From assembly GCF_000499785.1 (NCBI RefSeq), contig NZ_HG726027.1, positions 124,001-188,000 of the forward strand: 64,000 nt of DNA, given 5' to 3'. The first letter of the stretch is position 1. Every line of letters begins with the position of its first letter. Made by a program: the position numbers and the translations under genes. Below are positions 55,166-64,000 of this stretch, in pieces. The notes beneath the pieces were generated by a model. That model saw only the letters and a program-made list of their open reading frames with translations. It did no database searches and had not been told where the DNA came from. The stretch is from Bacteroides neonati (lineage in GTDB: Bacteria > Bacteroidota > Bacteroidia > Bacteroidales > Bacteroidaceae).

Positions 55166-58100
55166 TTAATGTGATGTATTGATGTTAGTTGTTTTTTTAT
55201 TTTTCTCTTTATATTGTGTGGGCGTTTGTCCCGTATGCTGTTTGAAGGCTGTGCTGAAATAACGTGAGGTAGAAAAGCCCACCTGTTCAGCTATTTCGGC
55301 AATTGAAAGTTCCGTTTGTTTGATAAGAACCATTGCTTTCTCCATTCGGTATTTATTGATGTAATCGTTTACACCCATATTTGCCAGTGCCTTTATTTTA
55401 TTATAGAGTGATGCCCGGCTCATACCTATCTCCTTGCAGATAAGAGTAACGTCTAGTGTGGGAGAACTCAGATGCGTGGTAATGATCTTATTTATTTTGA
55501 GCATGAAATTTTCATCGGTCTGGCTGATGGTGCTATCTTCGGGTTGGGGGATGAATCCTGCATGGAGATAACGCATACGCGTGTATTCTCTATTTCTCAG
55601 CCGGCTACGAATCAATTCGAGCAATACATCAATTTCGAAAGGCTTTGTCAGGTATGCGTCGGCTCCCGTTTTATAACCCTGTATTTCGCTTTGCTCATCA
55701 TCACGTGCAGTTAATAATAAGATGGGTATGTGACTTATTTCGATGTTCTCTTTGATTTGCTTACATAGTTCGTATCCGTTCATGTGCGGCATCATCACGT
55801 CGCTGATGATAATATCCGGCTGCGAACGTTTAATTACATTCAAGGCATCTACGCCATCTTTGGCGGTTAGTATTTGTTTAAAATCAGTTTCCAGTGCCTC
55901 GCGCAGGAAGTTAATCATATCTGCATTATCATCTACGATCAATACCGTGTAGTTATTGGTTGGGAAAGCATTTGCTTGTGGCTCCTCCATTGCGCTTTTG
56001 TCGGAAATCAGTTCATTTAGATAGGCTTTTGGCGGGAAACTGATGATCTCGGCTGTTGTGACTAACGGCAATTCGAAGAAAAAGGTAGCTCCTGTGTTCA
56101 TATTATTTGTGGCCCCTATACTTCCTCCATGTAGTTCGGCCAATATTTTTGCGTATGACAAACCGATGCCACTTCCGTTCTGTTCGTTGCTGCCTTGGTA
56201 AAAGCGAGTGAATAGCTTATCCACGTCTACACCTACTAATCCGCATCCTTGATCGCTAACGGCTATGCGAACCGATTGCCGATCGGTTATAAGTGTCGAT
56301 TGTATCGTGATTGTACTTCCTTCGGAACTGTGTTTTAAGGCATTAATAAGTAGGTTATTAAGTATTATTTCGCATTTGTTTGCATTGAAACTGATGGTTC
56401 CAATCTGTTCTTCGAGCTGATAGTCGATGCGGATGTTTCGTGCTTCCGATTCATGGACGAAGTTGTTTGCCGTGGTACGAATCCATTTATTGAGTGGTTG
56501 CGGGCTGACTTGCAACTTGCTTTCCTTGACTTCTAACTTGCGCAAATCAAGTACCATATTAATCAGCTCTTTCATCCGCAGCGTTTGTTTATATGCGCTC
56601 TTCAATGCTTTATAGTTGGTGTCACTATCGGGCAGCGATTTCAAGATACGTTGTAGCGGGCTATGAATCAAGGTGAGTGGTGTGCGTAACTCGTGGCTGA
56701 TGTTGATAAGAAAACGTACCTTTTCCTCATACACCTTTTGCTCGTGTGTCTGGATAGCCCATTTCATTTTCTCTTCTTTTCGTTTCAGTGTCGATAAGAA
56801 GATTTGAATGATGGTATACGATATCAGCAGGATACATCCCAGAATGAACCACCATGATTGATACCACGGCGGCAATACAAGGATTGTTAAGACTTGTTCG
56901 TCTGCTGTCCAGTCTCCATCTTTGGTGCTGCACGATGCCATAATCCGATAGGTACCTGGCTGAAGGGAGCGGATCACCAATTCGGGTTGATACGATTCTA
57001 TGTATTGATCATTCAATCCTACTATTTGATACCGGTACCTCTTTTTTCTGAGAATGTCTTTCTCCTCTGCCATTACCCGGATAGTAATGGTGTTATTATT
57101 CCAAGGCACCGAAATCGTTGGATGCTCTCTTGTTAGCTCATTGTTAATGCTTTCTCCGTTGATACTTACGTCTGTGAGTTGTAAAGTAGGTATCTCGGAT
57201 GAGTCAATATGAAGTGTATGCTCAATGTGCAGCAACCCTTTGACACCTCCCATGTAGATATCACCAGTAGTCGATACCAATCGTGGCTTTTGTAAATATT
57301 CATTTCGTATCACTCCATCCGATTCTCCGAATATGATAAACTTCTGTTCTTTAATCATCCAAGCAAAGAGCATGCCGTCTACCCCGATCCATAACTTTCC
57401 TTTATGGTCGCAAATGACTGATCGTACTTCGCCAAACAACCCTGTAGATATATTTTTGAACTTGCGTGTACTGGGAGTATAGGAACTTAGTCCGTAATTC
57501 GTTCCTATCCAGAATGTCCCTTTTTGATCTGCTGATACCGAATTAATGATGGTATCTCCATTCATGACGTATATGGGTTGTAATTTATTCTTCTGATGGT
57601 CTAAGACGTAGATACTTTTAAGATCATTTAAATAGGTTTGTTCTGCCTTTCTTTCAATGGGAAGTAATGCCCCTGTAATATCATGTCCCTCCTCTTCTTT
57701 TACCAACTCGAAAACTTTCGTCTTTAGGGTATAACGATAGATGTGATTGGCCAATAGTAATACCGTTTCCGGAGTGTTTTGATACAGGTTTACGGTTCTT
57801 CCGCTGAAACAGAGCTGGTCGTTTATTTCCTTGTTAACAATGGTCAAGGGTTGGCTGTGTCCCGTCGTAGTGTTAAAAATGAAAACTCCTTTTGCAAATA
57901 ATGATACCATGAGTTCTGTTGAGCTGTATCCTGTAATGGAGGCAACTTTGTCACGCCAAGTCGATGGATAATGTTTGAATTTTCCTATGACCGGATCAAA
58001 ACTGTTGATGCCTCCGCCATCAGTTCCGATCCATATTCGTTGGTCGTTTGGTCGCTGATAGAGACTCAATACAGTGTTATCACTCAATCCGCGATCACTG

Positions 58101-59113
58101 TTTAGTGCGGCATCAGTATAAGTTTTGATGGATGCCTTGCGAATACTGATTAGTCCGCTGCGGATGCTACCTGCCCACATATTGTTGTAATCGTCTTTGT
58201 ATAAGCATAAAATCGAGTTAACCGGTAGTGAATAACCATCGCCAGGAACGTGTTCAAGTACGGTAATCTGTTTTGTTTTCGGATTGAGTATATTGATTCC
58301 CCCTCCGTCTGTTCCGAACCAGATTTGCCCATCCAGTTCGGCCATGCTCAGCACCACGTTGTGGCTTAGATTGGAGTTTTGTGTAGTGTATGTTGACAAT
58401 AGTTGTCCGTTTTGATCGTAGCAACGAACTCCATTATTATACGGAGCTATCCAGATTCGCTTTTGGGAGTCTATCAATATATCCTTAACTTCTTTTCCAC
58501 AGTCAAAAGGTGGCTCCGAGATCTTTCCGGTACGTATATTGACAAGTATAATACCTATCCAGCGGTTACAACATAGCAATACATCGCGACTCCAAGGCTT
58601 GATTTGTGTAATGGCAAAGTTCTCCCTCCCTTTGAGTGTTTGCAGTAGATTGATTTTGTCTGTTTGATAGTTGTATTGATAGATTTTTCCGGTGCTTCCA
58701 AAGAGAATGCCTTGGTCTGTCAAGCAGGCTGTTTGGGCAATAATGCGCTCTCCATTATCTAATCGGGGGATTTCGAACCGATCGTTTTCTCGTTGATAAC
58801 GTGCCAGCCCTCCCTCGGTCATGACCCAGATGTGGTGGTTTTTATCTTCAATAATCTGATAAATGTAGTTGTGCGGCAGTCCGTTTTTATCATCGGCTTG
58901 GGCAACATAGCGTTTTAGCTCATGCCCGTCAAACCGTCTTAAGCCCGACTGTGTACCAATCCAGATAAACCCTTTTTTTTCTTTGAAGATACAGCGTACG
59001 GTTGATGGAAGGCCGTCTTGTATGGATAGTTGTTTGTAGTAATAGTGATTTGCATGTATTGTTTGTCCGCCCCAGAGCATCAGAATGAGAAGTAAGTAGT
59101 TTAGTATTTTCAT
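55166..59113 (-). CDS. Hybrid two-component system sensor/regulator (HTCS)
   Basis: This 1315-aa one-protein regulator has a signal anchor, fourteen or so two-bladed repeats of the Reg_prop type (FIWIGTQSGLRRFDG, IWIGTDGGGIN), a Y_Y_Y domain and a membrane helix (WWFILGCILLISYTIIQIFL). These are followed by HisKA (FLINISHELRTPLTLI, phosphorylatable His), HATPase (NNLLINALKHSSEG, GSGIGLSYAKI), a receiver (LIVDDNADM, IIISDVMMPHMNGYEL) and a C-terminal AraC helix-turn-helix (SIAEIAEQVGFSTSRYFSTAF, in part). It senses periplasmic oligosaccharide and activates glycan genes. It is cotranscribed with GH95 and divergent from GH20. Confidence 0.94.
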   Translation of the reverse strand: MKILNYLLLILMLWGGQTIHANHYYYKQLSIQDGLPSTVRCIFKEKKGFIWIGTQSGLRRFDGHELKRYVAQADDKNGLPHNYIYQIIEDKNHHIWVMTEGGLARYQRENDRFEIPRLDNGERIIAQTACLTDQGILFGSTGKIYQYNYQTDKINLLQTLKGRENFAITQIKPWSRDVLLCCNRWIGIILVNIRTGKISEPPFDCGKEVKDILIDSQKRIWIAPYNNGVRCYDQNGQLLSTYTTQNSNLSHNVVLSMAELDGQIWFGTDGGGINILNPKTKQITVLEHVPGDGYSLPVNSILCLYKDDYNNMWAGSIRSGLISIRKASIKTYTDAALNSDRGLSDNTVLSLYQRPNDQRIWIGTDGGGINSFDPVIGKFKHYPSTWRDKVASITGYSSTELMVSLFAKGVFIFNTTTGHSQPLTIVNKEINDQLCFSGRTVNLYQNTPETVLLLANHIYRYTLKTKVFELVKEEEGHDITGALLPIERKAEQTYLNDLKSIYVLDHQKNKLQPIYVMNGDTIINSVSADQKGTFWIGTNYGLSSYTPSTRKFKNISTGLFGEVRSVICDHKGKLWIGVDGMLFAWMIKEQKFIIFGESDGVIRNEYLQKPRLVSTTGDIYMGGVKGLLHIEHTLHIDSSEIPTLQLTDVSINGESINNELTREHPTISVPWNNNTITIRVMAEEKDILRKKRYRYQIVGLNDQYIESYQPELVIRSLQPGTYRIMASCSTKDGDWTADEQVLTILVLPPWYQSWWFILGCILLISYTIIQIFLSTLKRKEEKMKWAIQTHEQKVYEEKVRFLINISHELRTPLTLIHSPLQRILKSLPDSDTNYKALKSAYKQTLRMKELINMVLDLRKLEVKESKLQVSPQPLNKWIRTTANNFVHESEARNIRIDYQLEEQIGTISFNANKCEIILNNLLINALKHSSEGSTITIQSTLITDRQSVRIAVSDQGCGLVGVDVDKLFTRFYQGSNEQNGSGIGLSYAKILAELHGGSIGATNNMNTGATFFFELPLVTTAEIISFPPKAYLNELISDKSAMEEPQANAFPTNNYTVLIVDDNADMINFLREALETDFKQILTAKDGVDALNVIKRSQPDIIISDVMMPHMNGYELCKQIKENIEISHIPILLLTARDDEQSEIQGYKTGADAYLTKPFEIDVLLELIRSRLRNREYTRMRYLHAGFIPQPEDSTISQTDENFMLKINKIITTHLSSPTLDVTLICKEIGMSRASLYNKIKALANMGVNDYINKYRMEKAMVLIKQTELSIAEIAEQVGFSTSRYFSTAFKQHTGQTPTQYKEKNKKTTNINTSH

Positions 59114-59236
59114 AATCTGAGGTTAAATGTCGTGTCGGCAAAAGTAGTATTTTGTTTTTTTATTTGCAAGTAATAAGGTCGATTAATAATGAGTGAATAT
59201 AGATCATTTATTGTCAATGCAAAAAGTGAATAATCT

Positions 59237-59266
59237 TTTGATAATTCGTTTTTTGCCTTATCTTTG
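59237..59266 (+). promoter_or_regulatory. Promoter of the GH20 gene
   Basis: TTTG (59237-59240), 18 bases, TATCTTTG (59259-59266), near the Bacteroidales consensus, 54 bases before the ATG at 59320. Confidence 0.6.
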
Positions 59267-59319
59267 CAGCGCAGTAACAGTTTATTATCTGCTATGAAAA
59301 CCTTTAAAACACAAACTAT

Positions 59320-60891
59320 ATGAAATGTTATTTTACTTTCCTCTTTCTTCTTGTTGCTTTTGCCCTCAAAGCGCAAAACAATCAATCGGCACTCTTGCCT
59401 ATGCCGAATCATATCGAACAAAAAACAGGCAAACCCTTTCGGTTGGCAAGCTCGAAGACCTCTATTGCCACCCATGATGCCGAACTTCAATTTGCTGCCA
59501 TTTCACTTCAGGCTTTGTTGAAAGAACAGATGCAGTTGGATGTTCCGCTGCATACTTCTTCGCGGACAGCCACTATTCACTTGCGTATCGACCCTTCGAT
59601 GACGGGAGCCGAGCATTATACGATTCGTGTCGATGAGAAGGGGATGGACATTGCCGGTGCAACCCCTGCTGCCGTATATTATGGAGTGATGACAGTCGGT
59701 CAGTTGTTGTTGGGCGATGTGGTTTCTACACAGTCTAAACAGATTGCTCCTGTTTGGATAGATGATGCCCCCCGTTTTCCATTTCGCGCTTTGATGCTCG
59801 ACCCTGCACGTCATTTTCTGCCGGTAGCCGATGTTAAGTTTTACATCGATCAAATGGCGCGGTATAAATACAATGTACTTCAGCTCCACCTAACCGATGA
59901 TCAAGGATGGCGTTTTGAAGTCAAGAAACATCCCCGGCTTACCGGAGGCGAGTATTATACGCAGGAGCAACTCAAAGACTTGATTGCTTATGCCGCCGAA
60001 CGCCATATTGAAATAGTGCCCGAAATAGATATTCCCGGCCATACGGTAGCCATACTTGCCGCCTATCCCGAATTAGGCTGTACTCATACCGATACATTGG
60101 TTAAGAAAGTGGGTACAACTGTTAACCTGATGTTGTGTGCCAATAACGAAAAAGTATATACGGTTTTTAAAGATGTGATTGATGAAATGGCTGCGCTGTT
60201 TCCCTCACGTTTTATTCATTTGGGAGGTGACGAAGCGGTTGTTGAGCAAAACTGGACAAAGTGTACCCGTTGTCAGGCACTGAAGAAAGAACTGGGTTAT
60301 GAAAAATCATCGCAGCTCATGGTTCCCTTCTTTACCAAGATGTTGGATTTTGTACGTAATAATGGCAAAGAACCTATTTTATGGTGTGAGTTAGACCGTA
60401 TTTATCCCCCCGCTACCGATTACCTGTTTCCATATCCAAAAGATGTGACCTTGGTTAGTTGGCGGGGCGGGCTGACACCCACTTGTCTCGATCTTACCGC
60501 CCGTCATGGCAATCCCGTTATTATGGCTCCCGGCGAATATGCCTATCTCGACTATCCACAACTGAAAGGCGACTTGCCCGAATTTAATAATTGGGGTATG
60601 CCGGTTACTACACTCGAAAAGTGCTATCAGTTTGATCCCGGTTATGGAAAGTCTGAAGCTGAACAGGCACATGTAAAAGGTATAATGGGTACACTTTGGG
60701 GTGAAGCAATGCCCGATATCAATCGTGTGACGTATATGACCTATCCCCGTGGTTTAGCTTTGGCCGAGGCCGGATGGACCCGGATGGAACATCGCAGTTG
60801 GGAATCATTCAAAAACCGACTTTCTCCTAATCTTATGTATTTAATGAAAAAAGGAGTATCGGTGCGTGTTCCTTTCGAACTCTATCGATAA
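59320..60891 (+). CDS. GH20 beta-N-acetylhexosaminidase
   Basis: This 523-aa secreted enzyme (signal ending LKAQN) has a GH20b N-terminal domain and a catalytic barrel with LMLDPARHF, LQLHLTDDQGWR, VPEIDIPGH and HLGGDEAV, the last with the catalytic Asp-Glu pair. It removes terminal GlcNAc or GalNAc. Next to GH95 and a hybrid regulator it probably trims host glycans. It is oriented away from the regulator and followed by a terminator. Confidence 0.94.
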   Translation: MKCYFTFLFLLVAFALKAQNNQSALLPMPNHIEQKTGKPFRLASSKTSIATHDAELQFAAISLQALLKEQMQLDVPLHTSSRTATIHLRIDPSMTGAEHYTIRVDEKGMDIAGATPAAVYYGVMTVGQLLLGDVVSTQSKQIAPVWIDDAPRFPFRALMLDPARHFLPVADVKFYIDQMARYKYNVLQLHLTDDQGWRFEVKKHPRLTGGEYYTQEQLKDLIAYAAERHIEIVPEIDIPGHTVAILAAYPELGCTHTDTLVKKVGTTVNLMLCANNEKVYTVFKDVIDEMAALFPSRFIHLGGDEAVVEQNWTKCTRCQALKKELGYEKSSQLMVPFFTKMLDFVRNNGKEPILWCELDRIYPPATDYLFPYPKDVTLVSWRGGLTPTCLDLTARHGNPVIMAPGEYAYLDYPQLKGDLPEFNNWGMPVTTLEKCYQFDPGYGKSEAEQAHVKGIMGTLWGEAMPDINRVTYMTYPRGLALAEAGWTRMEHRSWESFKNRLSPNLMYLMKKGVSVRVPFELYR

Positions 60892-60950
60892 CGACTAACC
60901 CCCAAAAGGTTCGGACCTTGTATTGCAAAGGTTCGAACCATCTGTCCTAA

Positions 60951-60991
60951 ATGGTCGGAACCTTCCACTCGGATGGTCCGACCATTTTTTT
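60951..60991 (+). terminator. Terminator after GH20 gene
   Basis: ATGGTCGGA (60951-60959) pairs with TCCGACCAT (60977-60985), then seven T. The rest of 60992-61277 holds no gene; a -7 box TATATTTG (61157-61164) may start the SusC gene. Confidence 0.8.
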
Positions 60992-61277
60992 ATTACTTCT
61001 GCTGTTGTTGTAGTCTATATAATTCATATTCTGGTTACTTCCAATATTGTCTAAACAATGTTCGTTTTTGTCTAAAACCCTTGCTGAGGTATTTTAAATA
61101 TCTGTTTCTGGATTATTTATAGACAATTTTAAACCCATCATCGCATCTCTACTCGCTATATTTGCGCTATAAATAAGAGAATACCAACCTCTTGTTAATC
61201 ATTTGAAACGACTTATTGACTATAGCAATAACGTAGTTTGAATTTATAAATTGTAGTATTATGAAAAAAGGAAGTTT

Positions 61278-64000
61278 ATGAAAAAGCACGCAAATTTTAT
61301 TTTTCTGATGTTCCTGTTATTGTTTCCTTTAGGAGCTCTCGCTCAGCAAGAAATGATAAAAGGACAAGTTATTGACGACAAAGGAGAAACGATCATTGGG
61401 GCAACTGTCATGGTGAAAGGTTCTTCTGATGGCACAATTACCGATTTAGATGGTAATTTTTCCGTGAAAGGGAAAATAGGAAGTACCCTTTCTGTTACTT
61501 ATGTAGGATATACTCCCCTCGAAGTAAAAGTAACAAAACTGGCTGGAAATCAATTTGTGTTAAAAGAGGACTCTAAGGTTTTGGATGAAGTAGTAGTGGT
61601 AGGTATGGGAACACAAAAAAGAAATACAATTACTGCTGCTGTTTCTGTTATTAAACAAGATGCTATTACCAGTCGTCCGGTGACGGATGTGACCAGTGTA
61701 TTACAAGGTAATGTGGCTGGTCTTAATTTTTCGACAGATGCGGTTGCTGGTGGTGTTGGTGGTGAAATCGGAGCGGAGATCAAATTTAATATTCGTGGTG
61801 TCGGTTCTATCAACGGTGGTTCGCCGTATATATTGGTCGATGGAGTGGAACAGAGTTTGCAGAATGTAAACCCTGCAGATATCGAAAGTATTAGTGTGCT
61901 TAAGGATGCATCTGCTTCTGCTGTCTATGGGGCACGTGCAGCTTATGGTGTTGTTCTCGTAACGACCAAAAGCGGTAAACAAGGAAAAGCACGCGTATCT
62001 TATAGTGGAACGTATGGCTTTAGCTCTCCTATTAATATGCCGGAGATGATGAACTCTATTGAGTATGCTAATTATGAGAATGAGAAAAGGCGGAACAATG
62101 GGGTAAAAGAGCTCTTTACACCTAATATCATTGATAAGATGTATCAGTTTATGCAGAACCCTTATTCTCCCGGACTTCCGGGGGTAGATGTCAATGCCAA
62201 CGGAACTGATTGGGCGGGTGCAGTCGATAACCTTTATGCTAATACCGACTGGTTCGATTATTATTTTAAAGATAGATCTCCCCGGCAAACACATAATTTA
62301 AGTGTTACGGGTGGTACTGATAAACTAAATTTTTATGTAGGTATGGGCTATACATACCAAGAAGGGCTAATGAGTGAAGTGGAGGATAACCTAAGTAAAT
62401 ACAATCTGAATACAAAACTAGGATTAAAAGCAAATAAATGGTTGCGGTTTGACTTCAGCAATAATGTGATGTTAACCATTACGAAGCGCCCAATGCCCAA
62501 TCAAACTATATTCTATAATGGTATATCCGGTACGACTCCCAATCGTCCGACTAAATTACCGGTGACGTCAGAGTATAACTTACCGAACTGGAATGAGTAT
62601 CTTTATTTGAAAAGTGCTAATTACCGAGAAAGTAAAATTTCAGATATCATCTCTCTGTCTACTACAATCACCCCATTAGAGGGTTGGGACATTGTTGGCG
62701 AAATGAAGACTCGCTTGGATGTACGGACAAATGATTTTACTTTGAAAAAACCTCGGTATGAGAAGCCTGGCAATGAAATGAATATTATTACCGGAACCCG
62801 ACAAGGGTATCAATATCCGGGTATGTCTTGGAAGAATACGCAATTCGGTTCATTCACCAGAGGTTCTGCCTTCGATTATTATTTATCTCCCAGTGTCATG
62901 ACTTCTTATTCACACCAATGGGGTGATCATTACTTTAAAGGAATGGCTGGTTATCAGATGGAAGTGCAAGAATACTCTAATGAGTTTATTTACCGCGATG
63001 GTATGTTGAGTGAGGATACTTATTCTTTTGAAAATGCTAACGGAGCTACTTACGTGGGAGAAGGGCGTACACATTGGGCTACAATGGGGCTATTTGCCAA
63101 ATTAAACTACAATTACAAGGAAATTTACTTTTTGGAAGTAAGCGGACGTTATGACGGATCTTCCCGTTTTGCACTCGGTCGTCGTTGGGGATTGTTTCCT
63201 TCTATGTCTGCGGGGTATGACATTGCTCGTACTGACTATTTTAAAGAACTGGATGTACCGATATCTCAGTTGAAGGTTCGTGGTTCTTACGGTATGTTGG
63301 GAAATCAAAATGGAGCAGGATTGTATGACTATCTGGGTCTGATGCCGCTTAGTACGAATACGGCTAATGGATGGTTGCTTCCCCCGACAGGAGGAGGAAC
63401 TGCCATCATTGGTACGACTGCCGGAACACCTAAAATGCTTAGTCCTACCATCACTTGGGAAAAAGTGAACACGATCAATCTTGGGTTGGATTTCGGTCTT
63501 TTCAATAACCGTTTGTCTGCAACGGCAGAAATCTATCAACGTACCACTAGCGATATGATCGGCCCGGCTGAAGCTATTCCGATGATGAGTGGTATCTCTT
63601 CTGGCGACCGTGCCAAAGTGAATAATGCATCTTTGCGTACTCGTGGTTGGGAGCTTAGCGTGAATTGGAATGATCGTTTAAAATGTGGTTTCAGTTATGG
63701 TATTGGCTTTAATATTTCTAATTATAAAACTATTATTACGAAGTACAATAACCCTACGGGTGTTCTATACAACAATCATACCGGATTGGGGCGCAACAAA
63801 GGATATTATGAGGGAATGGATTTGGGTGAGATATGGGGATACCAAGCAGATGATTTGTTTATGACGAATCGCGAAATCGATGAATATTTGAAAACCACCG
63901 ATCTGTCTTTCTTTAAAGGTGCCAATCTGTGGCAGCGAGGAGATTTGAAATACATTGATGTAAATGGTGATGGTAAAGTAGATGCAGGAAAAGGTACTTT
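61278..64000 (+). CDS. SusC-family TonB-dependent transporter, partial (3' end outside window)
   Basis: The frame starts at the ATG at 61278 and stays open for 907 codons to the window edge. It begins MKKHANFIFLMFLLLFPLG with a signal ending ALAQQ. CarboxypepD_reg-like VIDDKGETIIGATVMVKG, LDEVVVVGMGTQKR (TonB-box region), a plug with ITSRPVTDVTSVLQGNVAG and IESISVLKDASASAVYGA, and beta-barrel strands follow. The last visible residues include YIDVNGDGKVDAGKGT, near the usual calcium-like motif of these barrels. It probably imports the glycan handled by GH20 and GH95; its partner SusD should be downstream outside the window. Confidence 0.94.
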   Translation, partial: MKKHANFIFLMFLLLFPLGALAQQEMIKGQVIDDKGETIIGATVMVKGSSDGTITDLDGNFSVKGKIGSTLSVTYVGYTPLEVKVTKLAGNQFVLKEDSKVLDEVVVVGMGTQKRNTITAAVSVIKQDAITSRPVTDVTSVLQGNVAGLNFSTDAVAGGVGGEIGAEIKFNIRGVGSINGGSPYILVDGVEQSLQNVNPADIESISVLKDASASAVYGARAAYGVVLVTTKSGKQGKARVSYSGTYGFSSPINMPEMMNSIEYANYENEKRRNNGVKELFTPNIIDKMYQFMQNPYSPGLPGVDVNANGTDWAGAVDNLYANTDWFDYYFKDRSPRQTHNLSVTGGTDKLNFYVGMGYTYQEGLMSEVEDNLSKYNLNTKLGLKANKWLRFDFSNNVMLTITKRPMPNQTIFYNGISGTTPNRPTKLPVTSEYNLPNWNEYLYLKSANYRESKISDIISLSTTITPLEGWDIVGEMKTRLDVRTNDFTLKKPRYEKPGNEMNIITGTRQGYQYPGMSWKNTQFGSFTRGSAFDYYLSPSVMTSYSHQWGDHYFKGMAGYQMEVQEYSNEFIYRDGMLSEDTYSFENANGATYVGEGRTHWATMGLFAKLNYNYKEIYFLEVSGRYDGSSRFALGRRWGLFPSMSAGYDIARTDYFKELDVPISQLKVRGSYGMLGNQNGAGLYDYLGLMPLSTNTANGWLLPPTGGGTAIIGTTAGTPKMLSPTITWEKVNTINLGLDFGLFNNRLSATAEIYQRTTSDMIGPAEAIPMMSGISSGDRAKVNNASLRTRGWELSVNWNDRLKCGFSYGIGFNISNYKTIITKYNNPTGVLYNNHTGLGRNKGYYEGMDLGEIWGYQADDLFMTNREIDEYLKTTDLSFFKGANLWQRGDLKYIDVNGDGKVDAGKGT

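Overview
The window is chromosomal DNA of a Bacteroidales bacterium, most likely a Bacteroides or close relative. Evidence: two SusC-type transporters, a SusC/D/E/F plus GH13 polysaccharide utilisation locus (PUL), a hybrid two-component regulator, -7 boxes of the TAnnTTTG type, and lipoproteins with short AT-rich ribosome-binding regions. The species cannot be fixed from the sequence alone.

Layout. 1-2132: end of rfbD (dTDP-rhamnose synthesis) overlapping prfC (release factor 3). 2232-7641 (minus): a three-gene RND efflux operon. 7745-10057 (minus): a GH65 phosphorylase-like enzyme. 10133-20724: a 10.6-kb mobile block bounded by ISAs1-type ends and flanked by a 10-bp direct repeat (ATCCCTTTTT). 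Its interior is organised as an integron: a divergent IntI-like tyrosine recombinase, an attI-like junction with a candidate cassette promoter, cassette 1 (Hachiman hamA-hamB), an attC-like site, cassette 2 (a 1312-aa sacsin-like ATPase with a C-terminal DUF3883 domain), a second attC-like site, and the start of cassette 3, cut by IS256, IS21 and ISAs1 remnants. 20778-25534 (minus): tag, an MFS sugar transporter, an intact IS4-family element with a 7-bp duplication, and a LacI-family regulator. 25678-35496 (plus): two LacI-type operators, then SusC, SusD, SusE-like, SusF-like and GH13 amylase genes. The regulator, transporter, GH65 enzyme and sus-type operon look like one maltodextrin PUL that was split by the IS4 element and by the composite element.

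35.5-47.4 kb is an accessory island. Two inverted IS21-family elements (one decayed, one apparently intact) flank a perforin-like MACPF lipoprotein, a broken glycosyltransferase and a three-gene cluster of unknown function whose last gene is cut by IS21. A tyrosine integrase next to tRNA-Ala(GGC) marks the right side.

47.6-52.6 kb returns to core genes: a DUF4286 protein, ruvC, a type I pullulanase lipoprotein, uxuA and gpmA. 52.7-64 kb holds a second glycan locus: a GH95 enzyme in an operon with a hybrid two-component regulator, a divergent GH20 hexosaminidase, and the first 907 codons of another SusC that runs off the window.

The strongest signal is the integron-like defence cassette array. 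Each cassette begins with a 10-base sequence exactly complementary to the start of its own attC-like site. The recombinase has the IntI-like C-terminal SPLDxL ending but lacks the extra IntI domain. Two anti-phage-type loci sit as cassettes, and the whole block has a target duplication.
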